A DNA stretch of 64,000 bases from Chloroflexota bacterium (GTDB lineage: Bacteria; Chloroflexota; Anaerolineae; Anaerolineales; Villigracilaceae), in assembly GCA_021414245.1 (NCBI GenBank), contig JAIOOU010000017.1:471829-535828 (forward strand). The letters are read 5' to 3'. The notes under the pieces are model-generated. The model worked only from the letters and a program-made list of their open reading frames with translations. It had not been told where the DNA came from and searched no databases. A program made the position numbers and the translations under genes. Below, one piece after another: positions 1 through 10,539 of this stretch. Each line of letters starts with the position of its first letter. Position 1 is the stretch's first letter.

Positions 1-3000
1 AATTTAATTTTCCAGATTTCATCCTTCGCGACCGTCACCCAGTAGGCGGATTTACCGCCCCTTACGCCGTTTCCAAGATCGGGCAGGCGCGGCGCTTCCG
101 ACCCGTCGGCTGGGGAAGCGTACTTGAGCAGAATCTGCCCCGACGATTCCAGACCCACCGAAGTCAAGCCCGCTTTCTCCGCGCGCAGCTTCACACGCAT
201 TTGATACAAAAGATTTTGGGTCATCTCCGGCAGTTGACCGAAGCGGTCGCGGAATTCAGAACCCAGTGCATCCAGTTCGGTTTCATCGCGCAGGTCAGCA
301 ATACGCCGATATAAGCGCAGACGCAGGTCCTGGTCGGAAATATATTCGCTCGGAATGCCGACCGCAAGCGGCAGGTCCACATTGACCGGCATGGAAATAG
401 GCAGGCTGAAACTGGCAAAAGCGCTGTCCATTTGGGACATGTCGAGTTTAAGATGCTCACCAGCCAGACGCCGCAGCCGGCGTACGGCGTCCGCAAGCAT
501 TCTGGTATATAGATGAAAACCCACCGATTGAATGTACCCGTGCTGGCGCGTACCCAGCAAATCTCCCGCCCCGCGAATCTCCAGGTCACGCATGGCGATC
601 GAGTAGCCAGCTCCCAGTTGGGTGTTTTCTGCGATCACCTCCAGCCGCTGCTGACCGTCCTGGGTGGGTGACATTTTGTTGTGACGGAAGAAATACGCAT
701 ACGCGCGCATGGCCCCGCGCCCAACCCGCCCGCGCAATTGATAGAGCTGGGCCAGGCCAAAGGTGTCGGCCCGGTCCACAATCAGTGTGTTCGCGTTGGG
801 AATGTCCAAACCGGATTCAATGATGGTGGTGCACAACAGGATGTCAATCTCACCCATGTTAAACCTGTGCATGACACTGGCAAGCTGCCCTTCCGCCATT
901 TGACCGTGACCGATGTCCACACGCGCCTCCGGGACAAGTTTGTTGAGATGGGCCTTCATTGCCTCAATCGTATTAACGCGGTTGTGTACGAAGAAGATCT
1001 GCCCGCCGCGCTCCAATTCCCGCAAAATGGACTGTCTCACCAGCCTTGGAGAATACGGCCCCACATGCGTGACGATCGGCAGGCGCTCCTCGGGAGGGGT
1101 GTTCAAGTTGGAGATATCACGCACGCCGGTCAGAGCCATGTACAAAGTGCGCGGAATGGGCGTGGCAGTCAACGTAAGCACATCCACCTCGGTGCGCAGT
1201 TTCTTGAGATGTTCCTTATGGGTCACGCCGAAGCGCTGCTCTTCATCAATGACCACCAGTCCCAAATCTTTAAACTGCACATCGGCGGAGATCAGGCGAT
1301 GCGTACCGATCACGATGTCGATCTCCCCAAGGGCAAGCTTGAGCAGGATCTCGGTCTGTTCACGCGGGCTGCGGAAGCGCGAGAGCATTTCCACTTTAAC
1401 AGGATAAGCTGCAAGCCTTTGCGAGAAGGTTTCGAAGTGCTGCTGGGCGAGCACGGTGGTCGGCACCAGCACAGCCGCCTGCCGGCCGTTCATGACTGCC
1501 TTAAAGGCTGCCCGCAATGCAACTTCAGTTTTTCCATAACCGACATCGCCGCACAACAAACGATCCATCGGGCGCGCTCGCTCCATGTCCTTTTTGATCT
1601 CGGCGATGGCGCGCTTTTGGTCCTCGGTCTCCACATAGGGGAAGCTGTCTTCCAGTTCCTTCTGCCATTGAGAGTCAGGGGCAAAGGCAAAGCCTTCCAC
1701 CACCTGACGGCGCGCGTACAGATCCAACAGGTCCTGCGCAACATGCTGGACCGCCTCTTTGACCCTGGACTTGGTTTCATTCCAGGCCTGTCCACCCAAA
1801 TGGTCGAGGGTCGGCTTGCCGCCATCCGCGCCCACATAACGGGTCAGGCGGTCCGCCTGATGGACCGGGACGAAGAGGGTGTCGTCGCGGTCATATTCAA
1901 CGGCAAGATATTCCCTTTCGTGGCCGTCCATCTGTCGTTGAGTCAGACCCGCAAAACGTCCAATGCCGTGATCCACGTGAACCACATAGTCCCCAACCAG
2001 CAGGTCCGCATACAACGATTCAGGAGTTTCCGCTGTTTGTTTTTGCCGGACGCGGGTCTGCGGCCGTTCCCAGCCAAAGACTTCAGAATCGGTAATTAGG
2101 TGAGTAGTGCCAGCCAGGCAAATCCCTTCGGAAAGCGAGGCTTCGATGAACTCCAAATTATTGAATTCGGAATCCGGATAATGCTCATTCCACAGCTCAT
2201 GCAAACGGGAGGATTGGCGCGAAACAATAAAGACCTGCTCCCCTTTTTCCACAATCGGAGCCAGATAGTCAATGAAGGGTTTCAGCCTGCCGCCAAATCT
2301 TTCATCGTGAGTAAATTGAGAAGCAAGATCCGGAGAATCGTTGGTGATGATCCCGGTCGAGTGGCCCAATTCAAGGGACCAAAAACCGCTCAGGGTGTCA
2401 TTCAATTCAGACCACGGCAGATAGGGAACGGGAAAACCGGAAGCCAGAGTCCCTTCGGAGATGCTTTCCTGCCGGAACTTAACAGCCTGCTCCTCGACAT
2501 CATTTGCCATCGCATCCACGAGGCTTAGGTCGTCCACCAGCACCAAAGTCTTTGTCGGAAAGTAATCCAGCAGGGAGGCTGGCGTGGAATGCAGCAGAGG
2601 AATATGAAATTCGGAAAGCTGCGTATCGGTTTCCACCGTATCGACCAAAAATTCACGAGCCGGTGTGACGAGGATCTGCTCGAGAGTTTCCACCGTGCGC
2701 TGCGAAGCAGGCTCAAAACGGCGAATGGTCTCGATCTCGTCGCCAAAGAAATCCAGGCGGACAGGATTCCCTTCAATGGAAGGCCAGACATCCAGCAGAC
2801 CTCCGCGATGGGAAAATTGACCTGGTTCGAGGACTGTGTTCACACGCTGGTAACCGATCCTGGCCCACTCACGGATCAGGACATCGGGTTGAATGCTCTG
2901 GCCTGCGGACAGCTTTTTGCAGGCCTTGAGAAAATCACGCCTCGGAAGGGTGCGGGTCATCAGCGAACGCACCGAGCTGACGATGATGGGCGGGATTTCG

Positions 3001-3356
3001 GGAGTTTTTGCAAAAGGCAGGTGATAAGCCGCGAGAGCGGTCAACACCTGCAGGCGATCGCGCCGGGTGGTCACTCCCCAGGCAGCTTCTTCATAGAAAA
3101 GCGGATTTGGCTCCGCAAACAAATAACGCGGCGACTTGACCCAAAAACCAAGCTCATCATACAAGGATAGGGCATGATCGGCCCGGTCTGTGATGAGCAG
3201 GATCGGAAGATTCAAATCCGCGTGCAGGGAGGCAAGCAAAGGCAGTCGTGCTGCGCGCGGCAACCCCAGGCCCGGGACGGTCTTCCCTGTCTGAATTTGA
3301 GTCAGCAATTGCCGATATTGGGGTAATGAGTGAACTTGTTCCAGAAGAAATTGCAT
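1..3356 (-). CDS. mfd: Transcription-repair coupling factor Mfd (3' end cut by window edge)
   Basis: DNA translocase that removes stalled RNA polymerase from lesions and recruits UvrA. Translating the minus strand from the ATG at 3356 gives about 1118 residues without a stop before the left edge; the family is usually 1100-1180, so only the last few dozen residues are missing. Visible parts in order: UvrB-like N-terminal region; RNA-polymerase-interacting domain near residue 450 (VGDYVVHVDHGIGRF); helicase P-loop GDVGYGKTE near 601; DEEQRFG box near 701; GRVGRG motif near 870; and the start of the C-terminal TRCF domain. It follows pth by 21 bases, a neighbourhood also known in Firmicutes, and is probably cotranscribed with it. 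Identification is secure. Confidence 0.96.
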   Translation of the reverse strand, partial: MQFLLEQVHSLPQYRQLLTQIQTGKTVPGLGLPRAARLPLLASLHADLNLPILLITDRADHALSLYDELGFWVKSPRYLFAEPNPLFYEEAAWGVTTRRDRLQVLTALAAYHLPFAKTPEIPPIIVSSVRSLMTRTLPRRDFLKACKKLSAGQSIQPDVLIREWARIGYQRVNTVLEPGQFSHRGGLLDVWPSIEGNPVRLDFFGDEIETIRRFEPASQRTVETLEQILVTPAREFLVDTVETDTQLSEFHIPLLHSTPASLLDYFPTKTLVLVDDLSLVDAMANDVEEQAVKFRQESISEGTLASGFPVPYLPWSELNDTLSGFWSLELGHSTGIITNDSPDLASQFTHDERFGGRLKPFIDYLAPIVEKGEQVFIVSRQSSRLHELWNEHYPDSEFNNLEFIEASLSEGICLAGTTHLITDSEVFGWERPQTRVRQKQTAETPESLYADLLVGDYVVHVDHGIGRFAGLTQRQMDGHEREYLAVEYDRDDTLFVPVHQADRLTRYVGADGGKPTLDHLGGQAWNETKSRVKEAVQHVAQDLLDLYARRQVVEGFAFAPDSQWQKELEDSFPYVETEDQKRAIAEIKKDMERARPMDRLLCGDVGYGKTEVALRAAFKAVMNGRQAAVLVPTTVLAQQHFETFSQRLAAYPVKVEMLSRFRSPREQTEILLKLALGEIDIVIGTHRLISADVQFKDLGLVVIDEEQRFGVTHKEHLKKLRTEVDVLTLTATPIPRTLYMALTGVRDISNLNTPPEERLPIVTHVGPYSPRLVRQSILRELERGGQIFFVHNRVNTIEAMKAHLNKLVPEARVDIGHGQMAEGQLASVMHRFNMGEIDILLCTTIIESGLDIPNANTLIVDRADTFGLAQLYQLRGRVGRGAMRAYAYFFRHNKMSPTQDGQQRLEVIAENTQLGAGYSIAMRDLEIRGAGDLLGTRQHGYIQSVGFHLYTRMLADAVRRLRRLAGEHLKLDMSQMDSAFASFSLPISMPVNVDLPLAVGIPSEYISDQDLRLRLYRRIADLRDETELDALGSEFRDRFGQLPEMTQNLLYQMRVKLRAEKAGLTSVGLESSGQILLKYASPADGSEAPRLPDLGNGVRGGKSAYWVTVAKDEIWKIK

Positions 3357-3377
3357 ATTTTCTATCTGCCCTGATCC

Positions 3378-3962
3378 CTAAGACTCCACACCGCCATTAA
3401 ATTTATTCATCGCGGCATTCAAGCCCTTCATTACAAATTCAAATGCGGCGTCCGCGGCGCGATCCAGAACCTCCGGCAGGAATTTTTGGTCATCCTTGGA
3501 GAAATCCTGCAGGACGTAATCCTTCGGATCCATGCGTCCGGGCGGACGCCCAATACCGAGGCGCAAGCGCGGAAATTCCTTCGTACCGAGCCGGTCGATG
3601 GTGTCTGCCATGCCGCGCTGCCCGCCCGGTCCCCCGCCGGGACGAATGCGAATGGTTCCAAAGGGAATATCCAGGTCGTCATGTGCCACCAGAAGATTCT
3701 CGTTGGGCAATTTGTAGAAATGCAAAAGTCCCTGCACCGATTGGCCGGACAGGTTCATATAGGTCTGCGGTTTGGCAAGGATGATCTTGCGGCCTTCATA
3801 TATTGATGAGATCACGATGGCCTTGGATTGCAGTTTCATGCCTTGTGCGTTCAAACGCAGGGCAATGTGGTCGATCAACATGAACCCGATGTTATGACGG
3901 GTATGAATATATTCGCGGCCCGGGTTTCCAAAGCCGACAAGGAGAAAGGTGTTTTCTGTCAT
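3378..3962 (-). CDS. pth: Peptidyl-tRNA hydrolase
   Basis: Cleaves the ester bond of peptidyl-tRNAs released by drop-off and recycles tRNA in the cytoplasm. The 194-residue length is normal. Visible motifs are the N-terminal GFGNPGREY with the conserved Asn, the catalytic His in TRHNIGF (about residue 23), KPQTYMNLSG, and the Asp motif AHDDLDIPFG. The usual GGHNG motif, whose Asn binds the substrate in the E. coli enzyme, reads GGQRG here. The gene lies directly upstream of mfd on the same strand. Confidence 0.95.
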   Translation of the reverse strand: MTENTFLLVGFGNPGREYIHTRHNIGFMLIDHIALRLNAQGMKLQSKAIVISSIYEGRKIILAKPQTYMNLSGQSVQGLLHFYKLPNENLLVAHDDLDIPFGTIRIRPGGGPGGQRGMADTIDRLGTKEFPRLRLGIGRPPGRMDPKDYVLQDFSKDDQKFLPEVLDRAADAAFEFVMKGLNAAMNKFNGGVES

Positions 3963-4020
3963 TATTTAGTTCCACATAAAACATGTATTTCAAGCAGGGA
4001 AATCGAAACGGTCATATGGG

Positions 4021-4635
4021 TCATGACCGGCCTCTGAACCTCAAAAATATACCCAGAAAAACAAACAGGACCAAAACCAGCAATCCGCCGCGCGTAAAGT
4101 TCACGTAGATGGATGAATTCGTCACCGAGGCCGGGTTGGCAGGCAACGGCGTCGAGGAGGGAAAGACGACCGCGGCTGTCGGGGGAATCACGGTTGCAAC
4201 CGGGGACGAATCCTCAAAGAAAGGTACCGAAAAATCTGGGGTTGGCGTCTCGCTCGGCAGGATCAGGTCGTTTCTGATCTTCAGGTCTGAAACCACGGCA
4301 TCCTGCGAGGAACCATCCAAAAGGTATACACGCAAGTGCAGAACATAATCCCCATCCGTTAATGAGGAAGTGTCCCAGGTGGTGATGATCGAATTCGCCA
4401 CTGGTTGGGGAAAAGTCTGAATCGTGAACCAGCTGTCGGCGGGGTTCGAAGCGTAGGAAAACGCCAGTTCAGCCGATGAAAACCCGGGAATATTCATATT
4501 TCCCACAATCTGGACCTGTCCGCGCAATATATCGCCGGACAAAGGGGAGGTAATGGAAATATTCTCCACTTGCACGATAAAAAACAATGAGAAGAGGGAA
4601 AGGAATTTCATCATGGCAATCGATAAGTTTAACAT
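4021..4635 (-). CDS. Secreted Ig-like domain protein with C-terminal membrane anchor
   Basis: No family name can be given. The protein (up to 204 residues) starts with a hydrophobic signal-like stretch, followed by a beta-rich region resembling bacterial Ig-like domains (ITSPLSGDILRGQVQIVG, then DGDYVLHLRVYLLDG). A Pro/Thr/Ser-rich linker of about 45 residues follows, then a hydrophobic segment (LLVLVLFVFLGIFL) and a basic tail. This implies a domain displayed outside the membrane on a stalk. The start is uncertain: the ATG at 4635 and the paired ATGs at 4614 and 4611 all lack a clear ribosome binding site. It lies 58 bases upstream of pth on the same strand and could be cotranscribed. Confidence 0.7.
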   Translation of the reverse strand: MLNLSIAMMKFLSLFSLFFIVQVENISITSPLSGDILRGQVQIVGNMNIPGFSSAELAFSYASNPADSWFTIQTFPQPVANSIITTWDTSSLTDGDYVLHLRVYLLDGSSQDAVVSDLKIRNDLILPSETPTPDFSVPFFEDSSPVATVIPPTAAVVFPSSTPLPANPASVTNSSIYVNFTRGGLLVLVLFVFLGIFLRFRGRS

Positions 4636-4773
4636 GAAGAAGAAAAGGGGTCAAATTCTGCAAATTTCGGAATTGAAAAGCCCGAACAATTCTCGAAAAA
4701 TTATTTTTCTGGTAAACTCAAGATAATTAATTACACAGTGGTGGGGTAACCCACTTTCCCAGGAGAGCAAGTC

Positions 4774-5148
4774 ATGGCAAAATCACGTTCTGATCAAATG
4801 GTGGAGCGCCTGCGCAACATGCAGGCGGCCGCACCCGATATCGAAGCCTCCGCAGTTGTATCCGTGGACGGCCTGATCATGGCGTCCGCTCTGCAGCAGG
4901 GTGTCGAAGAGGATCGGGTTTCAGCCATGTCAGCGGCCATGCTCAGCCTGGGCGAGCGAATTTCGGGCGAACTGGGGCGTGGCGGTCTCGAGCAGGTTTA
5001 CATCAAGGGCGACAAGGGTGCCATCGTATTGACCGCGATCGGGGATGAAGCCGTTTTGACAGCCATGTCCCGCCAGGATGCCAAGCTCGGTATGATCTTC
5101 CTCGAGATGAGACGCGCCGCAGAAGATCTGGTTAAACTGGTCGGATGA
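4774..5148 (+). CDS. Roadblock/LC7 domain protein
   Basis: A 124-residue single-domain protein of the roadblock/LC7 superfamily, small dimeric alpha/beta proteins that in bacteria usually pair with MglA-type small GTPases or act as regulatory scaffolds. Visible features are the beta-hairpin region ASAVVSVDGLIMASAL, a long helix with SAAMLSLGERISGELG, and the strand pair QVYIKGDKGAIVLTAIG. An AGGAG ribosome binding site precedes the ATG. The gene stands alone: a terminator follows and pyrG is a separate unit. No GTPase partner gene is in the window, so the role is unknown. Confidence 0.85.
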   Translation: MAKSRSDQMVERLRNMQAAAPDIEASAVVSVDGLIMASALQQGVEEDRVSAMSAAMLSLGERISGELGRGGLEQVYIKGDKGAIVLTAIGDEAVLTAMSRQDAKLGMIFLEMRRAAEDLVKLVG

Positions 5149-5189
5149 AGACGATACGACATCAACACTCCGGAACATGCACAACCCCA

Positions 5190-5226
5190 AATGGGGAGGG
5201 CTTCAACGCCCTCCCCATTCTTTTTG
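5190..5226 (+). terminator. Rho-independent terminator after the roadblock gene
   Basis: A 12-bp stem (AATGGGGAGGGC, loop TTCAAC, GCCCTCCCCATT) is followed by C and a run of five T. It separates the roadblock gene from pyrG. Confidence 0.88.
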
Positions 5227-5266
5227 TGTTTTCAGAAACGCAACCATTTATTATCAGGAGGCATCC

Positions 5267-6877
5267 ATGACTACCAAATATTTATTCTTTACAGGCGGCG
5301 TGGTTTCATCGGTTGGAAAAGGCGTCACTGCCGCAGCCATGGGATTACTGCTCAAGGAACGCGGCTTTAACGTCGCCGTCCAAAAACTCGACCCGTACAT
5401 TAATGTTGATCCGGGGACCATGTCTCCATATCAACATGGAGAAGTCTATGTGCTGGATGACGGCGCAGAAACGGATCTGGATCTCGGTCATTATGAAAGA
5501 TTTATTGACAATCGCCTGACCCGGGTCAGTAACTTCACAACCGGGCAGGTTTATGCCGAGACCATCTCCAAGGAACGCCGCGGCGATTATTTGGGCGGCA
5601 CCATCCAAGTCATTCCGCATATCACCAATGAAATCAAACGCAGGATCGGTCTGGTGGCAAAGGAGACCGGCGGCGAGATCGTGATTCTGGAGGTGGGCGG
5701 GACAGTCGGTGATATCGAATCCCAGCCCTTTCTGGAGGCGCTCCGCCAGCTCCGCAATGAAGTCGGCCGGGAGAATTGCCTGTTCGTGCATGTCACCTGG
5801 CTGCCCACCATCGGTGCGACGGGCGAGATCAAGACCAAACCCACCCAGCATTCCGTGGCCGCCCTTCGTTCAATCGGTATTTCGCCGAACATCATTATTG
5901 CGCGCGCGGATCAGGATGTGGACAAGGGACTGTGCGAGAAGATCGCCCTCTTCTGCGATGTGGATCGAGATTCGGTCATCCCGATGAAAACTGCGGATGT
6001 TTTGTATGAGGTCCCCCTCCTGCTCGAAAAAATGGGTGTGGGCGATCTTGTGCTTGACAAGCTTGGACTAACCGCAAAACGAAAACCGAACATGCGGCCG
6101 TGGAAGAAACTTGTCGAGGATGTTCGTAAACCCAAGCCAACGGTAAAAGTTGCCCTGGTCGGCAAGTATGTGGAACTGCAGGATGCATATATGTCTGTTC
6201 GCGAGGCACTGAAACATGCCGCACTCGCAAACGGAGTTGAAGTGGAGATCGGCTGGGTGCACTCCGCCGACCTTGAAAAAGAGAAGGGTTGGGATATCGT
6301 CAAAAAGGCTGATGCCGTGCTCGTTCCAGGCGGTTTCGGTTCCCGGGGTATTGAAGGCAAGATCCTCGCAGCCCGCTATGCACGCGAAAACAAGGTCCCA
6401 TATCTTGGATTGTGTTTGGGAATGCAGGTCATGTCCATCGACTTTGCCCGCCATGTGCTCGACCTCGAGGATGCCAATTCGTCCGAATTTGACCGGGGCA
6501 CGGAACACCCGGTCATCGATTTGATGATCGACCAGCGCTCGATCACGGATATGGGGGGAACCATGCGGCTCGGACTCTACCCGTGTCTGATTCAAAAGGG
6601 AACAAAGGCCGCCGCCGCTTACGGTGTCCCGCACGTGGACGAAAGGCATCGTCACCGCTTTGAGTTTAACAATGCCTACCGGGCTGATTTTGAAAGTCAC
6701 GGAATGGTGTTCTCGGGTCTCTCGCCTGACGGCAGGCTCGTGGAGATCGTTGAACTTGCGGATCATCCGTACATGGTCGCAAGCCAATTCCATCCTGAAT
6801 TTCTATCGCGTCCGATGAGACCTCACCCTCTTTTCGTCGGCCTGCTAAAAGCCGCAAAGGAAAAATCAAAGAAGTAA
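5267..6877 (+). CDS. pyrG: CTP synthase
   Basis: Converts UTP, ATP and glutamine to CTP. The 536-residue protein has the N-terminal synthetase domain (YLFFTGGVVSSVGKGV at the start; LDPYINVDPGTMSPYQHGEV) and a C-terminal class I glutamine amidotransferase domain, with nucleophile Cys near residue 382 in GLCLGMQ and the His/Glu pair in FHPEF near 508-510. The start at 5267 is chosen because TCAGGAGG sits just upstream and MTTKYLFFTGG is the typical N-terminus; the frame stays open further upstream but runs into the terminator. It is a single-gene unit between two terminators. Confidence 0.97.
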   Translation: MTTKYLFFTGGVVSSVGKGVTAAAMGLLLKERGFNVAVQKLDPYINVDPGTMSPYQHGEVYVLDDGAETDLDLGHYERFIDNRLTRVSNFTTGQVYAETISKERRGDYLGGTIQVIPHITNEIKRRIGLVAKETGGEIVILEVGGTVGDIESQPFLEALRQLRNEVGRENCLFVHVTWLPTIGATGEIKTKPTQHSVAALRSIGISPNIIIARADQDVDKGLCEKIALFCDVDRDSVIPMKTADVLYEVPLLLEKMGVGDLVLDKLGLTAKRKPNMRPWKKLVEDVRKPKPTVKVALVGKYVELQDAYMSVREALKHAALANGVEVEIGWVHSADLEKEKGWDIVKKADAVLVPGGFGSRGIEGKILAARYARENKVPYLGLCLGMQVMSIDFARHVLDLEDANSSEFDRGTEHPVIDLMIDQRSITDMGGTMRLGLYPCLIQKGTKAAAAYGVPHVDERHRHRFEFNNAYRADFESHGMVFSGLSPDGRLVEIVELADHPYMVASQFHPEFLSRPMRPHPLFVGLLKAAKEKSKK

Positions 6878-6917
6878 AACAAAAAAGCCCCGTCTTTTGA
6901 CGGGGCTTTTTTGTTTT
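6878..6917. terminator. Bidirectional terminator between pyrG and the pilin gene
   Basis: A perfect hairpin (AAAAAAGCCCCGTC, loop TTTT, GACGGGGCTTTTTT) flanked by A and T tracts lies between convergent genes. It can serve pyrG on the plus strand and the pilin gene on the minus strand. Confidence 0.9.
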
Positions 6918-6927
6918 ATGACGTAAA

Positions 6928-7083
6928 TTAGACGCCGGACAGACTGGAGTTGATCTTGCTGAACACGTTGCCGATGATCGGTCCGAGAATCATAAGAGCC
7001 GCGATAACGACAATGGCTACCAAAACGAGGATTAATGCGTATTCAACAAGGCCCTGGCCTTTTTCTTTGGGTGAAAATAACAT
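6928..7083 (-). CDS. Flp/Fap-type pilin subunit (prepilin)
   Basis: A 51-residue type IVb (Flp) prepilin, the major subunit of tight-adherence pili. It has a short basic leader (MLFSPKEKG), the processing motif GQGLVEYAL with Glu at +5 and Tyr at +6 after cleavage behind the first Gly, and one hydrophobic helix followed by a short tail. The start at 7083 is supported by AAGGAG eight bases upstream; the frame is open further upstream, but that part is non-coding leader. No tad/flp assembly genes (prepilin peptidase, TadA, TadB, TadC) are in the window. It has its own promoter and terminator. Confidence 0.88.
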   Translation of the reverse strand: MLFSPKEKGQGLVEYALILVLVAIVVIAALMILGPIIGNVFSKINSSLSGV

Positions 7084-7138
7084 GATGGAATCTCCTTTTT
7101 CTAAGATTTCCGGGGAACAACTCCCAGGATTTAAGTTA

Positions 7139-7166
7139 ATTTTACACCTAATACGAAATATGACAA
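7139..7166 (-). promoter_or_regulatory. Promoter of the Flp pilin gene
   Basis: On the minus strand, TTGTCA (7166-7161), a 16-base spacer and TAAAAT (7144-7139) form a good sigma-70-like promoter. The leader to the ATG at 7083 is about 50 bases and contains a small imperfect hairpin. Confidence 0.6.
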
Positions 7167-7222
7167 GAGAAGATGCATTCACCATCTTAACGGTATTGTT
7201 AACCTGCCGGAATGCCCCAAAA

Positions 7223-9269
<2,047 letters not shown>

Positions 9270-9280
9270 TCAACAAGCGC

Positions 9281-9311
9281 CAACGGGGATCAACTCCCCG
9301 TTGGTTTTTTT
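9281..9311 (+). terminator. Terminator after eno
   Basis: The stem CAACGGGG / CCCCGTTG with a 7-base loop is followed by GTTTTTTT. The next gene begins only 19 bases later, so some read-through is possible. Confidence 0.85.
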
Positions 9312-9329
9312 ATATTTCCAGGAGGAAAT

Positions 9330-10454
9330 ATGGCAAACAATAAGGATGCGGAACGATATCTCGCCAACCGTCAAAAGGAGATCGATGGAGCCGCCCTCTA
9401 CCTCGCCCTGGCGGAAGCAGAAAAACAGCCGCAAATGGCCGAAGTCTACAAGCGGCTTTCCGCCAGCGAGGGAAAACATGCTGCTGCATGGGACAGGAAA
9501 CTGGAAGAACTGCATGTCCCGATTCCCCCACGCAAACCAACCGGTCGGACCCGGATCCTGATCTGGCTTGCGAAACGCTTCGGACCGCAATTTGTTCTGC
9601 CCACCATCACAGGAAATGAAAAAGCCGACAGCATGGCTTATGATGGTCAAGCCGACGCAGAGGCCAGGGAATTTTCAAAGGATGAAAAGTCTCATGCCCG
9701 GCTGATCTCGATGGCATCCAATTCAAGCCGCGGCCTTCCCGGCGGAAGCGTGGCACAAATGGAAGGCCGCCACCGTGCTGGCGGCGGGAATGCGTTGCGC
9801 GCTGCAGTACTGGGAGCCAATGATGGGCTGGTCTCCATTTTGAGCCTCGTCATGGGCGTGGCCGGGGCAACAGATTCCAATTCCGCGGTGTTAATCGCAG
9901 GCATGGCGGGACTGCTGGCAGGAGCCGGGTCCATGGCCCTGGGCGAGTGGCTTTCCGTGCAAAGTTCGCGGGAACTTTATGAAAATCAGATCAAGATCGA
10001 GGCGGAGGAAATCGCTGAAAGCCCAGAACAGGAACAGGAGGAATTGGCCCTGATCTATCAATCGAAGGGACTGCCCGAGGAGCGTGCGCGTGAACTGGCA
10101 GCCCACATGATGGCGGATAAAGGGAGTATTTTGGACACCCTTGCACGCGAAGAACTCGGAATTGACCCTGAAGAATTGGGAGGCTCAGCCTACGAGGCTG
10201 CCTTCACCTCCTTCTTCTTATTTGCAGTCGGTGCGATCTTCCCCTTGTTCCCATTTTTGTTCTGGAGCGGAAATCTCGCAATCTACATCAGCCTGGCAGT
10301 CAGCGGCGTGGGCTTGTTCATTATAGGGGCCGCAATCACTTTGATGACGGGTCGTGGCATTCTGTTTTCGGGCACACGCCAGGTATTGGTTGGGATTGCC
10401 GCCGCTCTGTTGACCTTTGGCATAGGACGGTTAATCGGTGTTTCACTGACTTAA
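9330..10454 (+). CDS. Ferritin-like / VIT1-CCC1 fusion membrane protein (MbfA-like)
   Basis: A 374-residue two-part protein. Residues 1 to about 140 resemble a ferritin-like (rubrerythrin/erythrin) four-helix domain with repeated Glu and a SEGKHAAAWDR segment. From about residue 150 it is a VIT1/CCC1 metal transporter domain (ALRAAVLGANDGLVSILSLV; GAGSMALGEWLSVQSSRE), then an acidic cytoplasmic helix region and three C-terminal membrane helices. This architecture matches MbfA of Alphaproteobacteria, an iron exporter; by analogy it may move Fe(II) or Mn(II) out of the cytoplasm. AGGAGG lies seven bases before the ATG. Substrate and direction are inferred. Confidence 0.85.
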   Translation: MANNKDAERYLANRQKEIDGAALYLALAEAEKQPQMAEVYKRLSASEGKHAAAWDRKLEELHVPIPPRKPTGRTRILIWLAKRFGPQFVLPTITGNEKADSMAYDGQADAEAREFSKDEKSHARLISMASNSSRGLPGGSVAQMEGRHRAGGGNALRAAVLGANDGLVSILSLVMGVAGATDSNSAVLIAGMAGLLAGAGSMALGEWLSVQSSRELYENQIKIEAEEIAESPEQEQEELALIYQSKGLPEERARELAAHMMADKGSILDTLAREELGIDPEELGGSAYEAAFTSFFLFAVGAIFPLFPFLFWSGNLAIYISLAVSGVGLFIIGAAITLMTGRGILFSGTRQVLVGIAAALLTFGIGRLIGVSLT

Positions 10455-10487
10455 AACATTCGCGAGGATGTTTCAACTTAACACTTT

Positions 10488-10526
10488 ATAACGGGTCCGG
10501 CTGAGTAATATAGCCGGACCCGTTAT
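10488..10526. terminator. Perfect 15-bp inverted repeat, likely terminator and part of a repeat family
   Basis: ATAACGGGTCCGGCT and its exact complement are separated by 9 bases. The core CGGGTCCGGC / GCCGGACCCG recurs at 55981-56019. There is no long T run, but the stem is strong and lies at the 3' end of the ferritin-like gene. A TATAAT box begins inside the right arm. Confidence 0.6.
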
Positions 10527-10529
10527 AAT
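10524..10529 (+). promoter_or_regulatory. -10 box immediately upstream of the MFS gene
   Basis: TATAAT ends 10 bases before the ATG at 10540, so transcription would begin at or close to the start codon. No good -35 box is visible; the upstream DNA is the inverted repeat. Confidence 0.4.
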
Positions 10530-10539
10530 TTGGCTCAAC

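Noticed and set aside
681..2099. Long open frame of 472 codons on the plus strand
   Set aside because: It is antisense to the conserved helicase region of mfd and its product has no recognisable motif; the minus-strand reading carries all Mfd motifs in order.
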